From an uncultured Planctomycetaceae bacterium (GTDB taxonomy: Bacteria > Planctomycetota > Planctomycetia > Pirellulales > UBA1268): 19,399 nucleotides of DNA. How positions within the stretch are numbered: position 1 is the first letter of the stretch; the number at the start of each line of letters is the position of its first letter. Below, piece after piece: positions 1-5,787 of the stretch. The stretch covers positions 1-19,399 of the forward strand of contig CAISKG010000103.1 in NCBI GenBank assembly GCA_903885855.1, in the 5' to 3' direction. A program made the translations under genes and the position numbers. The notes beneath the pieces were generated by a model that worked only from the letters and a program-made list of their open reading frames with translations, did no database searches and was not told the origin of the DNA.

Positions 1-1602
1 CACCATGCCCATGAGCAAGGCATCATTCACCGCGATGTGAAGCCCGCAAACATCCTCATCGACCGTCATGGGCGAGCAGTGCTCGCGGACTTCGGCATTG
101 CTCAATCTCCGCTCAAAGCCGCCAAGAGTGTTGGGACTGTTCGGTACATGAGTCCCGAGCAGTTGGCAGGTGCTCCAGCGGACAAGCGGGCGGACGTTTT
201 CAGTCTGGGCGTTGTTCTCCATGAGGTGCTGACAGGGAGCCTGCCGTATCCCGGTTCGCCATCCTCGTCGATCCCGGTTGCGGTCGAGCGAGGGTTGCCA
301 AAGGCCGTTGCCGCCGGCGTATCGCGACCACTTCGTGCCGTCATTGCGAAAGCACTTCAGCACGAGGCCGACGAGCGGTATCAGTCAGCAGCAGACCTTG
401 GGGCGGCGGTCCGTTCAGCAATGCGTCGGCAAAAGGATCGACGACGACTCGTCAAAGGAGTCGTTGTGCTGTCCGCCCTGGCGGTCGTTGCCGCCGTCAT
501 TCCTTTGGCGATCCGATCAGTTCGATCCTTTCGGCCACAACTCAAGGCGGATGGGTTGGTCGATTGGAGGCTCAATGGGAACTACGTCGCGGAAACTGTG
601 AAATCAATTAAAGAAAGCAGCCGACCGCTCTCGCCAACGTTGAGATTCATCGCCGCCCAGCAGACCGATTACCAGCAGCATGGCGGCGGTGTGTGTTTGC
701 CAGACGGACGAGTGTTCTGCATGCCGTCGCCAGCTGGGACGATGGTGATCATCGATCCTGAGTCAGGCGATGTCGAAAAGATGCCTTCTCCCGAAGAGCC
801 GAAGCCTGCTGCATTTTTCGGAGCCGTGCTGGCACCGAACGGATGTGTGTATGGAATGCCCCATTACGCCAAATCGTTCCTGAAGGTCGATCCTCGCACC
901 AAGGAGTGCTCGCTCTTTGGTGAATCTGCTGGGGACCGAGCCTATTGGGGTGGCGTCGTGGCCCCAAATGGCCGCATCTACGGCGTCCCTTCTTCCGCGA
1001 CAAACGTGGTCGAGATCGATCCTGAGACGGATTCTGTCAGCACGTTCGGCGATCTTCCTGGCGATGGCTACAAGTACTCCGGTGGAGTGCTCGCTCCAAA
1101 CGGTCGGATCTACTGTATGCCTGACCATGCCCGCCGGTTCATGGTCATCGACCCTGATGACCGAACTGTTGCGTACCTGGACCACGACCTAGGTGACGGG
1201 GCCGCAAAAACTTTCGGCGGTGTCCTGGCCCCGAACGGAAAGATCTATTCTGGCTTGGCGGGTGCCGGCAAGGTGTGGGTGATTGATCCCGCTGACGACA
1301 GCGTCGAGGTCATTGCCGGGTTGCCTGATGGGCTTCGCTATGTTGGCGGAGTGCTCGGCCCGGATGGGAAAATCTATTGCATTCCCAGCAGAAAGGTTCC
1401 GCTGTTCGTGATCGATCCTGAAACGCACGAATGTGGGTCGTTCCCCGGCTCGCCGGTTCTCGGCAACGCCTGGGGGGCTGTTCTCACAACCCATGGGTCA
1501 ATCGTCTTGGTGCCCTGGGATGCCACGCGATTCACGACCATCGACTTCGGCGTGAGAGTGCCTGAGAACTGGGCATTGAGCCGCGTCTTCAACCGTTTCT
1601 AG
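1..1602 (+). CDS. Membrane Ser/Thr protein kinase with C-terminal seven-repeat beta-propeller (5' end missing)
   Basis: Frame 1 is open from the first base, so the gene starts outside the window and the N-terminal kinase lobe is missing. The visible part starts in the catalytic loop (HRDVKPAN, bases 28-51), followed by the DFG motif (88-96), the SPEQ segment of the activation region (151-162) and ADVFSLGVVLHE (190-225), all signatures of PknB-type (Hanks) kinases. A hydrophobic stretch at about 451-519, preceded by many Arg/Lys, is a single membrane span. The rest should lie outside the cytoplasm and contains seven repeats of 43-45 residues starting at 685, 820, 949, 1081, 1216, 1345 and 1474. 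Their consensus is GGVLAPNGxIY followed later by VIDP, as expected for a seven-bladed propeller. Likely role (inference): a receptor kinase with the propeller as sensor. Its GC content is clearly lower than that of genes to the right, which fits carriage on an island. Confidence 0.9.
   Translation, partial: HHAHEQGIIHRDVKPANILIDRHGRAVLADFGIAQSPLKAAKSVGTVRYMSPEQLAGAPADKRADVFSLGVVLHEVLTGSLPYPGSPSSSIPVAVERGLPKAVAAGVSRPLRAVIAKALQHEADERYQSAADLGAAVRSAMRRQKDRRRLVKGVVVLSALAVVAAVIPLAIRSVRSFRPQLKADGLVDWRLNGNYVAETVKSIKESSRPLSPTLRFIAAQQTDYQQHGGGVCLPDGRVFCMPSPAGTMVIIDPESGDVEKMPSPEEPKPAAFFGAVLAPNGCVYGMPHYAKSFLKVDPRTKECSLFGESAGDRAYWGGVVAPNGRIYGVPSSATNVVEIDPETDSVSTFGDLPGDGYKYSGGVLAPNGRIYCMPDHARRFMVIDPDDRTVAYLDHDLGDGAAKTFGGVLAPNGKIYSGLAGAGKVWVIDPADDSVEVIAGLPDGLRYVGGVLGPDGKIYCIPSRKVPLFVIDPETHECGSFPGSPVLGNAWGAVLTTHGSIVLVPWDATRFTTIDFGVRVPENWALSRVFNRF
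685..1590 (+). repeat. Seven in-frame protein repeats (propeller blades) in the kinase C-terminus
   Basis: Each unit opens with GG(V/A)(L/V)(A/G)P(N/D)G and has an I/V-D-P motif about 22 residues later. Unit starts are spaced 135, 129, 132, 135, 129 and 129 bases. The last copy is the most diverged (GAVLTTHG, with IDF in place of IDP), as is usual for a terminal blade. The regular length and the count of seven support a closed beta-propeller. The exact family (PQQ-like, NHL or other) cannot be settled by eye. Confidence 0.85.
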
Positions 1603-1618
1603 AGCCTGCTGGGCGGAC

Positions 1619-1855
1619 CTATTTCAGCCGCTTCGTGCTCAGCACGGTGATTTCCTTGCCGTATTGGGCCTCGGCCAACTTCTTCGCCTGGGCGGCGTCG
1701 TTTGCCCGCACTTGGGTCGTACTCACGATCCCTTGGAGACGAAACTTCACCTCATAGGTGTGCTGTACCCAGACTTCTTCTTGGGCTGCGGCATGGGGAA
1801 TCATCAGAGTCGCCGGCGAAACCAAGCAGAACATCACCACCGCAATCATTCGCAT
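1619..1855 (-). CDS. Small secreted protein of unknown function (78 aa)
   Basis: I chose the internal ATG at 1855 because an AGGAG ribosome binding site lies 8 bases upstream of it and because the protein then begins directly with a signal peptide (MRMIAVVMFCLV..., likely cut after HAAA, before QEE). The longer frame to 1933 adds 26 residues with no such support. The mature part is only about 52 residues, with a pattern of beta-strands and one helix (ANDAAQAKKLAEAQYG), ending STKRLK. I do not recognise the family; small domains with an AxxLAExQYG helix occur in bacterial accessory DNA, but this is only a resemblance. It converges on the kinase gene with a gap of 16 bases. Base composition matches the kinase, so it probably belongs to the same island. 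Confidence 0.6.
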   Translation of the reverse strand: MRMIAVVMFCLVSPATLMIPHAAAQEEVWVQHTYEVKFRLQGIVSTTQVRANDAAQAKKLAEAQYGKEITVLSTKRLK

Positions 1856-1906
1856 GTGTATGTCTCCTGTGAGCACGCACACATCCATGCGTAAACGGAG
1901 GCGGAA

Positions 1907-2005
1907 ATGGGCCACATGCCCTTGGTCGATCAATACGACCTGATGGTCGAAAAGACCCGGGCCTACTGGATCCAGGAGTTCCCCGCGACGCGTGCAGCGG
2001 CCTGC
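1907..2005 (+). pseudogene. Truncated ORF at the island edge (N-terminal stub)
   Basis: An ATG at 1907 is preceded by a good GGAGG site (1897-1901). The first 25 or so codons (MGHMPLVDQYDLMVEKTR...YWIQEF) look like ordinary protein and have the lower GC of the left end. From about 1985 the frame runs into the direct repeat and tRNA-like sequence, and then into antisense of the next gene, where it reads as Arg/Ala-rich nonsense up to 2578. I infer a gene whose 3' part was exchanged at the recombination site. The stub is too short to name a family. The end given is the end of the first direct repeat, not a stop codon. Confidence 0.3.
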
Positions 2006-2054
2006 AGGTTCGAGTCCTGCCGGGCGTATTCGAGCGACGCGTGCAGCGGCCTGC
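1985..2054 (+). repeat. Perfect 21-bp direct repeat flanking a tRNA-like segment
   Basis: The 21 bases at 1985-2005 recur exactly at 2034-2054 (offset 49). The 28 bases between them hold most of the tRNA-like T-arm and acceptor strand. The second copy ends 5 bases before the stop codon (2060-2062) of the minus-strand gene 2060-2473. The arrangement could be a duplicated core or arm site of an integrase, or a footprint of repeated integration; the sequence alone does not decide. Confidence 0.85.
2004..2028 (+). other. tRNA 3'-end fragment, probable attachment site of an integrated island
   Basis: Bases 2004-2020 form a perfect T-arm: GCAGG, loop TTCGAGT, CCTGC. They are followed by a 7-base acceptor 3' strand CGGGCGT and discriminator A. 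The form agrees with tRNA-Arg genes that start GCGCCCG (G1 pairing with U72). No D-arm or anticodon arm is present upstream, so this is only the 3' end. GC content jumps at this point, low to the left and high to the right. Integrases that target tRNA genes leave a 3' fragment at the far end of the island with exactly this orientation (fragment 3' end facing the chromosome). Confidence 0.6.
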
Positions 2055-2059
2055 CGTCG

Positions 2060-2473
2060 TCAGCGCGGGCTCGGGTCCTGCGGCACCGCGGCGTTGTCGA
2101 TCTCGTCGATCTCGTCGGCCGGCGGCGGGCCGAAGCCCGTGGGGGAGAGGCGCGCCTCCTCGCGGCCGTCGATGCCGAAGAGCTCCACGCCCCCGTCGGC
2201 GCGGCGCGGATGGGTGCCGATCGCCACCACGTCGCGCCCACGCGTGTCGCGGATCTCGATCCTTCCCCCGCCATCCTTGACGCGCCCCACGTGGACGAGC
2301 GTCTCACCGTCCTCCGAGTCGATCCGCAGCTCGCGGCAGACGACGCGGCCGGCGTCGAGGGCGATGAAGCGGGTCGTGCCGTCGTCGTCCACGCTGCCGG
2401 ACGTGGCGCGCAACGCCAGCCCGAGGGCGAGGAAGAGGAGGGGATAGACGGTCCAGCGTTCGCGGCTGCTCAT
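2060..2473 (-). CDS. Small single-span membrane protein of unknown function (137 aa)
   Basis: Starts at the ATG complementary to 2471-2473, 19 bases after the stop of the thioredoxin-like gene, so the two are probably one operon. An N-terminal hydrophobic span (residues about 9-23, VYPLLFLALGLAL) is followed by a soluble part with short beta-like repeats: FIALDAGRVVCRELRI, ETLVHVGRVKDGGGRIEI, GRDVVAIGTHP, GVELFGIDGREEARL. Such alternating Gly/Val/Ile/Asp strands suggest a small beta-helix or sandwich anchored in the membrane. The tail is acidic and proline-rich. I do not recognise a named family. It is the first gene of the GC-rich chromosome side, and its stop lies only 5 bases from the direct repeat at the presumed island boundary. 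Confidence 0.65.
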   Translation of the reverse strand: MSSRERWTVYPLLFLALGLALRATSGSVDDDGTTRFIALDAGRVVCRELRIDSEDGETLVHVGRVKDGGGRIEIRDTRGRDVVAIGTHPRRADGGVELFGIDGREEARLSPTGFGPPPADEIDEIDNAAVPQDPSPR

Positions 2474-2492
2474 GGGGATTCCCGCGGGGGCG

Positions 2493-3110
2493 TCAGTCTC
2501 CGTGGACCTGCCGCAGCCGCGCCGAGAGCCGCAGCAGCAACTGCACCCGCTCGAACTCGCGCAGCCAGTCGCCGGTGACGGCCGCGAGGGCGTCGCCGGC
2601 GGGGCCGACGAGTCCCGTGGGGCAGGAGGCTCCCAGGCTCGCCGCCGCGGCGGCCCGGTAGGCCGACAGCGTGCGGTCGCCATAGACCAGCACCGGGGCG
2701 AAGTCCTCGCTGAAGAAGGCCACCACCGGCACGCGCTGCCCGCCGCACACCTTCCAATGCGCGGCGACGTCGGGCCGGGCGTCGCGGTCGAGGAAGCGGA
2801 GATCGATCGTCGGCGTCGCCGCGGCGAAGTGGTCGAAGATCGGGCACTGATTGACGCAATCGCCGCACCAGGCACCGGCGAGCACGATCACCGGCATGCG
2901 GCGCACGAATCCGCCGAGCAGTCCGCGTGCCTCCGCCGACAGCGCCACGCGTGCGTGCACGGCGCCCCATCGCGAGCGCTGCTCCGGCGTGGCATGGCGG
3001 TCGAGGAACGCCTCGTAGGGGAGCGACGCGGCGAAGACGGCCTCCCAGGTCTCGCGCGTGGGCGGTGCGCCGGCGGCGCCGGTCGCGGGAACGGACGGAA
3101 TCGTCGACAT
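2493..3110 (-). CDS. Thioredoxin-family protein (205 aa)
   Basis: The start (ATG at 3110, MSTIPSVP) has a GAGGAGG site 4 bases upstream; the frame stays open to 3257 but without support. The active site WCGDC (Cys82 and Cys85) lies in a typical thioredoxin strand (VIVLAGAWCGDC), and the cis-proline is in RVPVVAFF (Pro128). A third cysteine, Cys89, lies close behind the pair. There is no signal peptide, so it acts in the cytoplasm. WCGDC with a following FLDRDARPD segment recalls the thioredoxin-like proteins of Bacillus and Planctomycetes, where the partner is unknown. An N-terminal helical region (residues 20-70) precedes the fold, and a C-terminal helical extension of about 50 residues follows. 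Probable role: thiol-disulfide reduction; the substrate cannot be inferred. Confidence 0.85.
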   Translation of the reverse strand: MSTIPSVPATGAAGAPPTRETWEAVFAASLPYEAFLDRHATPEQRSRWGAVHARVALSAEARGLLGGFVRRMPVIVLAGAWCGDCVNQCPIFDHFAAATPTIDLRFLDRDARPDVAAHWKVCGGQRVPVVAFFSEDFAPVLVYGDRTLSAYRAAAAASLGASCPTGLVGPAGDALAAVTGDWLREFERVQLLLRLSARLRQVHGD

Positions 3111-3297
3111 GCAACCTCCTCGAGCGGCGCGCCCGGCGGCGCGGCGTGACAGCCGCCTCGCCACGGGCGGGGAGAGCATAGCCGTTCCTGCCCAGACTGT
3201 GCCGCCGTCGCGATCGACCGCGGTCCGCCGCGACCCAGATTGCCGAGAGCGCCCCAAGGGGCGGAAAAGTGGCTCTGAATCGCTTCCACAAGCGGCC

Positions 3298-3326
3298 TTG
3301 ACCCACGAAAACCGGTCACCTACTGT
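3298..3326 (+). promoter_or_regulatory. Candidate sigma70-type promoter
   Basis: TTGACC (3298-3303) and TACTGT (3321-3326) are separated by exactly 17 bases. Transcription would start near 3333. No plus-strand protein gene begins soon after, but an intrinsic terminator stands about 150-210 bases downstream. Confidence 0.4.
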
Positions 3327-3332
3327 CCGCCC

Positions 3333-3541
3333 AGCTTCGAGGCTGACGAGGGATGGTGATCACCACCCCGCGTCACGGAGGGCCCCGGGTGGCATGGACG
3401 CCGCCCGCGGCCCCCCGCTCCTCGATCCCGACACACCCCTGCACACGCGGCCGGACACCGCCCTCCCGTCCAATCGCTCCCGGAAACGGTTCAGGTTCCC
3501 CGCCCCCCTGGGACCTGGACCGTTCCGGGGGCCTTTTTTTT
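3333..3541 (+). ncRNA. Candidate small RNA or attenuated leader (about 209 nt)
   Basis: This is the span between the predicted start point of the 3298-3326 promoter and the T-run of the terminator. It contains small local hairpins (AGC...GCT near 3332-3343; the palindrome GGTGATCACC near 3355) and no convincing ORF. It has none of the hallmark sequences I know for SRP RNA, tmRNA or RNase P. It could be an independent small RNA, or a leader controlling the membrane protein that starts at 3598, 56 bases after the terminator. Confidence 0.35.
3479..3541 (+). terminator. Strong intrinsic terminator
   Basis: Arms 3479-3499 and 3510-3529 pair over about 20 base pairs with one bulged A (3486) and two G-U pairs. 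The loop is 10 bases (3500-3509), and eight T follow at 3534-3541. It works only for plus-strand transcription, and no plus-strand protein gene lies upstream within the chromosome-like DNA. Confidence 0.85.
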
Positions 3542-3597
3542 GCGCGGTGCGGTGCGGTCGCCCTGTGCCGCGCGGGGCGCGGGGGTAGAGTTTCCGC

Positions 3598-3804
3598 ATG
3601 GGCACCCGCGCCTCCGATCCGCAGCGCATCATCCGCGGCATCATGATCGCCGTCCTCGTCTGGGGGGCGATCCTGGCCGCCGGATCCTGGACGCTCAATC
3701 ACGATCCCCGCCGGCCGATGGTGGTGATCGGCTGCGTGCTCGCCTTCCTCGGCTTCTGGAAGGCGATGCTCTCCACGCTCGGCCGCCGCGCCGGGGGCGA
3801 CTGA
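3598..3804 (+). CDS. Small membrane protein, two predicted spans (68 aa)
   Basis: Starts at ATG 3598. No clear ribosome binding site is visible, but TAGAGT at 3586-3591 ends 6 bases before the ATG, so a leaderless transcript is possible. Two hydrophobic segments, IMIAVLVWGAILAAGSW and VVIGCVLAFLGFWKAML, are joined by a short polar loop (LNHDPRRP). A basic N-terminus suggests both ends face the cytoplasm. I recognise no family, and its function is unknown. It converges on the CinA-like/NadD-like gene with a gap of 5 bases. GC is high, as in the neighbouring chromosomal genes. Confidence 0.6.
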   Translation: MGTRASDPQRIIRGIMIAVLVWGAILAAGSWTLNHDPRRPMVVIGCVLAFLGFWKAMLSTLGRRAGGD

Positions 3805-3809
3805 GCCGC

Positions 3810-4970
3810 TCAGGCGTCGGGCGGGGGCTCCGCCGCGCGGCGCAGGGCCGTGCTCGAGACGTCGGCGCGGAATTCGGCCTCCGGCACGAACGTGGCGATC
3901 GCCCGCAGCGCCTCCGGTGCCGCGAGTCCCGCCGGGTCGAGGAACACCCCGTCGCGCACGCGGCCGAAGACGACCAGCCGCGCGGCGCCGCGCCCGATCC
4001 GCGCCACCGCCTCCGCCGCCCGATCGGGGCAGTCGCCGTAGTAGCGCGGATTCCAGAGGCGCACGAACGTGTCGGCCCCCATCACGAACACCGCGCCGGG
4101 GAAGATCGCGAGCTTGTCGACGAAGGTCGGCGCCGCGGTGAGCCAGGCACGCTCCCCGGCCAGGCCGGCGGCGCGGCGGGCGATCTCGGCATGGTCGAGG
4201 GAGGGCTTGTCGACGTTGGACAGCGACAGCTCGTAGGCCACCGGCAGGCCGGTGAGGCGGGAGGCGATCCGCTGCATCGCACGGTGGCCGTCGTGCAGCG
4301 GGTCGAACGAGCCGGGGAAGATCGCCTCGGGCGCGGCGTCGGCGGGGGGCCCGGCGAGGCGCGTCCGCGGCAGGCTGCCGCCGAGCACGCCCGCCCAGCC
4401 GGGCTCGGCCAACGTGCGTTCCACGGCCACGCGCGGCCCGTCGCCGAGCAGCCGATCGGTGCGCGGCGTGCCCGGGCCCTCCCCCGCCACCGCGGCCAGA
4501 CGGTCGACGACCAGCGCCGCGGCGATCGTCTCCTCCGCCGCGCGCGACCGCGCGTCCTTCGCGAGCGGAAGCGCCGCCACCGACGTCTCGCCGAGGGTCT
4601 GGACGGCCACGAACACGCGGTGCTCCCCGCGCTTCGGATCCAGCGTCGCCAGCGCCGCGGTGCAGGCGATGCCGATCGCGGCCTCCGGGCCGGCCGCCCG
4701 CCGCGCGCGCTCCCAGGCGGCCATCGCCAGGCGGCGCGCGGCCCGCGCCGAGCAGTACGACTCCTGCGTGCCGCCGAGGAGGGCGTCGACCGCGGGCCGC
4801 GCGTAGGGCACGAGCGCCTCGACGACGACGCGGCTGGCGCCCGGGAGGGCCACGAGCCCGGGGATCGCGGCCGTGCCGCCACCGGTGGCCACCAGGGCCA
4901 CCCGCGCCCCGCGCCGGGCGAGCGCCTCGAGGCAGCCGGAGGCGTCGGGGATGGTGACGGGGGCCGGCAT
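3810..4970 (-). CDS. CinA-like domain fused to NadD-type nucleotidylyltransferase (386 aa)
   Basis: Residues about 10-170 resemble the C-terminal domain of CinA (nicotinamide-nucleotide amidase): LVATGGGTAAIPGL, LPGASRVVVEALVPYARPA, then PKRGEHRVFVAVQT. The usual ESCTGG nucleophile motif is replaced by VATGGG. Residues about 215-380 are a nucleotidylyltransferase: IFPGSFDPLHDGH (HxGH at 226-229), VFVMGADTFVRLWNPRYY, and DVSSTALR (370-377), which matches the ISSTxxR signature of NMN/NaMN adenylyltransferases. Both halves concern NAD precursors, so a joint role in pyridine nucleotide salvage or repair is likely (inference). From memory, plants have proteins with the same domain order and similar PGAS...VVPY and PK.G.HR motifs. 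Start chosen at ATG 4970; no ribosome binding site is visible there. Confidence 0.85.
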   Translation of the reverse strand: MPAPVTIPDASGCLEALARRGARVALVATGGGTAAIPGLVALPGASRVVVEALVPYARPAVDALLGGTQESYCSARAARRLAMAAWERARRAAGPEAAIGIACTAALATLDPKRGEHRVFVAVQTLGETSVAALPLAKDARSRAAEETIAAALVVDRLAAVAGEGPGTPRTDRLLGDGPRVAVERTLAEPGWAGVLGGSLPRTRLAGPPADAAPEAIFPGSFDPLHDGHRAMQRIASRLTGLPVAYELSLSNVDKPSLDHAEIARRAAGLAGERAWLTAAPTFVDKLAIFPGAVFVMGADTFVRLWNPRYYGDCPDRAAEAVARIGRGAARLVVFGRVRDGVFLDPAGLAAPEALRAIATFVPEAEFRADVSSTALRRAAEPPPDA

Positions 4971-5103
4971 GGCGGTCGGGGTGGGTGACGGCGGCCGCCG
5001 TCCCCGCGGCGCGGCAAGGTGGGGGGAGCCTGCGGGGCGGCCGGGCGGGTGCTGTGGAGCCGCGCGTGCCGGGCGGCCGATGGTGTTCCGGGGGGAGACC
5101 GAC

Positions 5104-5679
5104 ATGCCGATGATACCGCCATGGCGCGCGGGCCGACCGGTCCGCCGTGCCGCCGCCTGCCTGCTTCTGGCCTCGCTCGTCATCCGCCCGGGGGCGGCCG
5201 GCGGCGCCGATCCGCCGGCGCGCACGAAGGGCGGGGGGGCGGAGACGTCGGCTGCCCCGGCCCCGCCACCCCCGCGGGCGCGCCCCTCGATGAACTCGGC
5301 GGGGCGGAATGCCGGCGCCTCGCTCGCCGGCGAGAAGGCGGCGGTCGGCACGGTGACCGCCGCCACCACCGTCGACGAGATTCTCGCCTGGACGTTGCCG
5401 CCGCGGAGCGACCGCCCGCAGGATTGGCTCGCCGGTGCCGAGCCGCTCCACCGCTGCGGCGAGCCGCGCTGGATCGAGCCGTGCATCCCGCCCCCTCCGT
5501 GCCACCCGAGCCACCCGCCGGCGCCGTGGGACCTGCTCGGCGTCGCGGGCGACCCGACCTGCGGGCCGATCTACGCCGGGCCCTGCTGCCCGCGCACCGG
5601 ATCGCACGACGGCGGCCCGCACCCCACGCTCCATCGCCTCCACGACCGGCTCTTCGACGCCTTCTACCGCTCGAAGTGA
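5104..5679 (+). CDS. Exported cysteine-rich protein of unknown function (191 aa)
   Basis: ATG 5104 has a GGGGGGAG site about 7 bases upstream, and the protein then opens with Arg-rich residues and a signal peptide (AAACLLLASLVIRPGAAGGA). The frame extends upstream to 4873, but that part overlaps the divergent gene. A Pro/Ala-rich linker (residues 35-65) leads to a C-terminal domain with six cysteines (118, 127, 133, 153, 161, 162) and motifs PWDLLGVAGDPTCGPIY and HRLHDRLFDAFYRSK. I associate this C-terminal pattern with exported proteins that recur in planctomycetes, but I know no function. The cysteines probably form disulfides outside the cytoplasm. It is divergent from the CinA-like/NadD-like gene, with 133 bases between the starts. 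Confidence 0.7.
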   Translation: MPMIPPWRAGRPVRRAAACLLLASLVIRPGAAGGADPPARTKGGGAETSAAPAPPPPRARPSMNSAGRNAGASLAGEKAAVGTVTAATTVDEILAWTLPPRSDRPQDWLAGAEPLHRCGEPRWIEPCIPPPPCHPSHPPAPWDLLGVAGDPTCGPIYAGPCCPRTGSHDGGPHPTLHRLHDRLFDAFYRSK

Positions 5680-5787
5680 GGCCCGCCGCGGCCGCCGCCG
5701 CCGCGATTGTGGGCGCGGCGCCGAGGCGTCACACTGCTGCCCGGCGGATCCCCTCATCCACGGGGGCCATCGGGGAGGGGGCGAGGC

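Larger units (their letters stand above)
3111..3597. other. 487-base stretch without a supported protein gene
   Basis: Frames open here are Arg/Pro/Ala-rich shadows. The left part should carry the promoter of the minus-strand thioredoxin gene. The right part holds a promoter-like pair (3298-3326), a very strong plus-strand terminator (3479-3541) and a possible second -10 element (3586-3591) just before the small membrane protein. The most economical reading is a small RNA gene or a regulatory leader. Confidence 0.6.

Noticed and set aside
1950..2028. A complete tRNA gene ending at 2028
   Set aside because: The 50 bases upstream of the T-arm contain no D-arm, anticodon arm or matching acceptor 5' strand.
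1961..2578. Continuation of the 1907 frame as a full-length protein
   Set aside because: After about 1985 it reads through repeat, tRNA-like sequence and antisense of the 2060-2473 gene; composition changes to Arg/Ala-rich nonsense.
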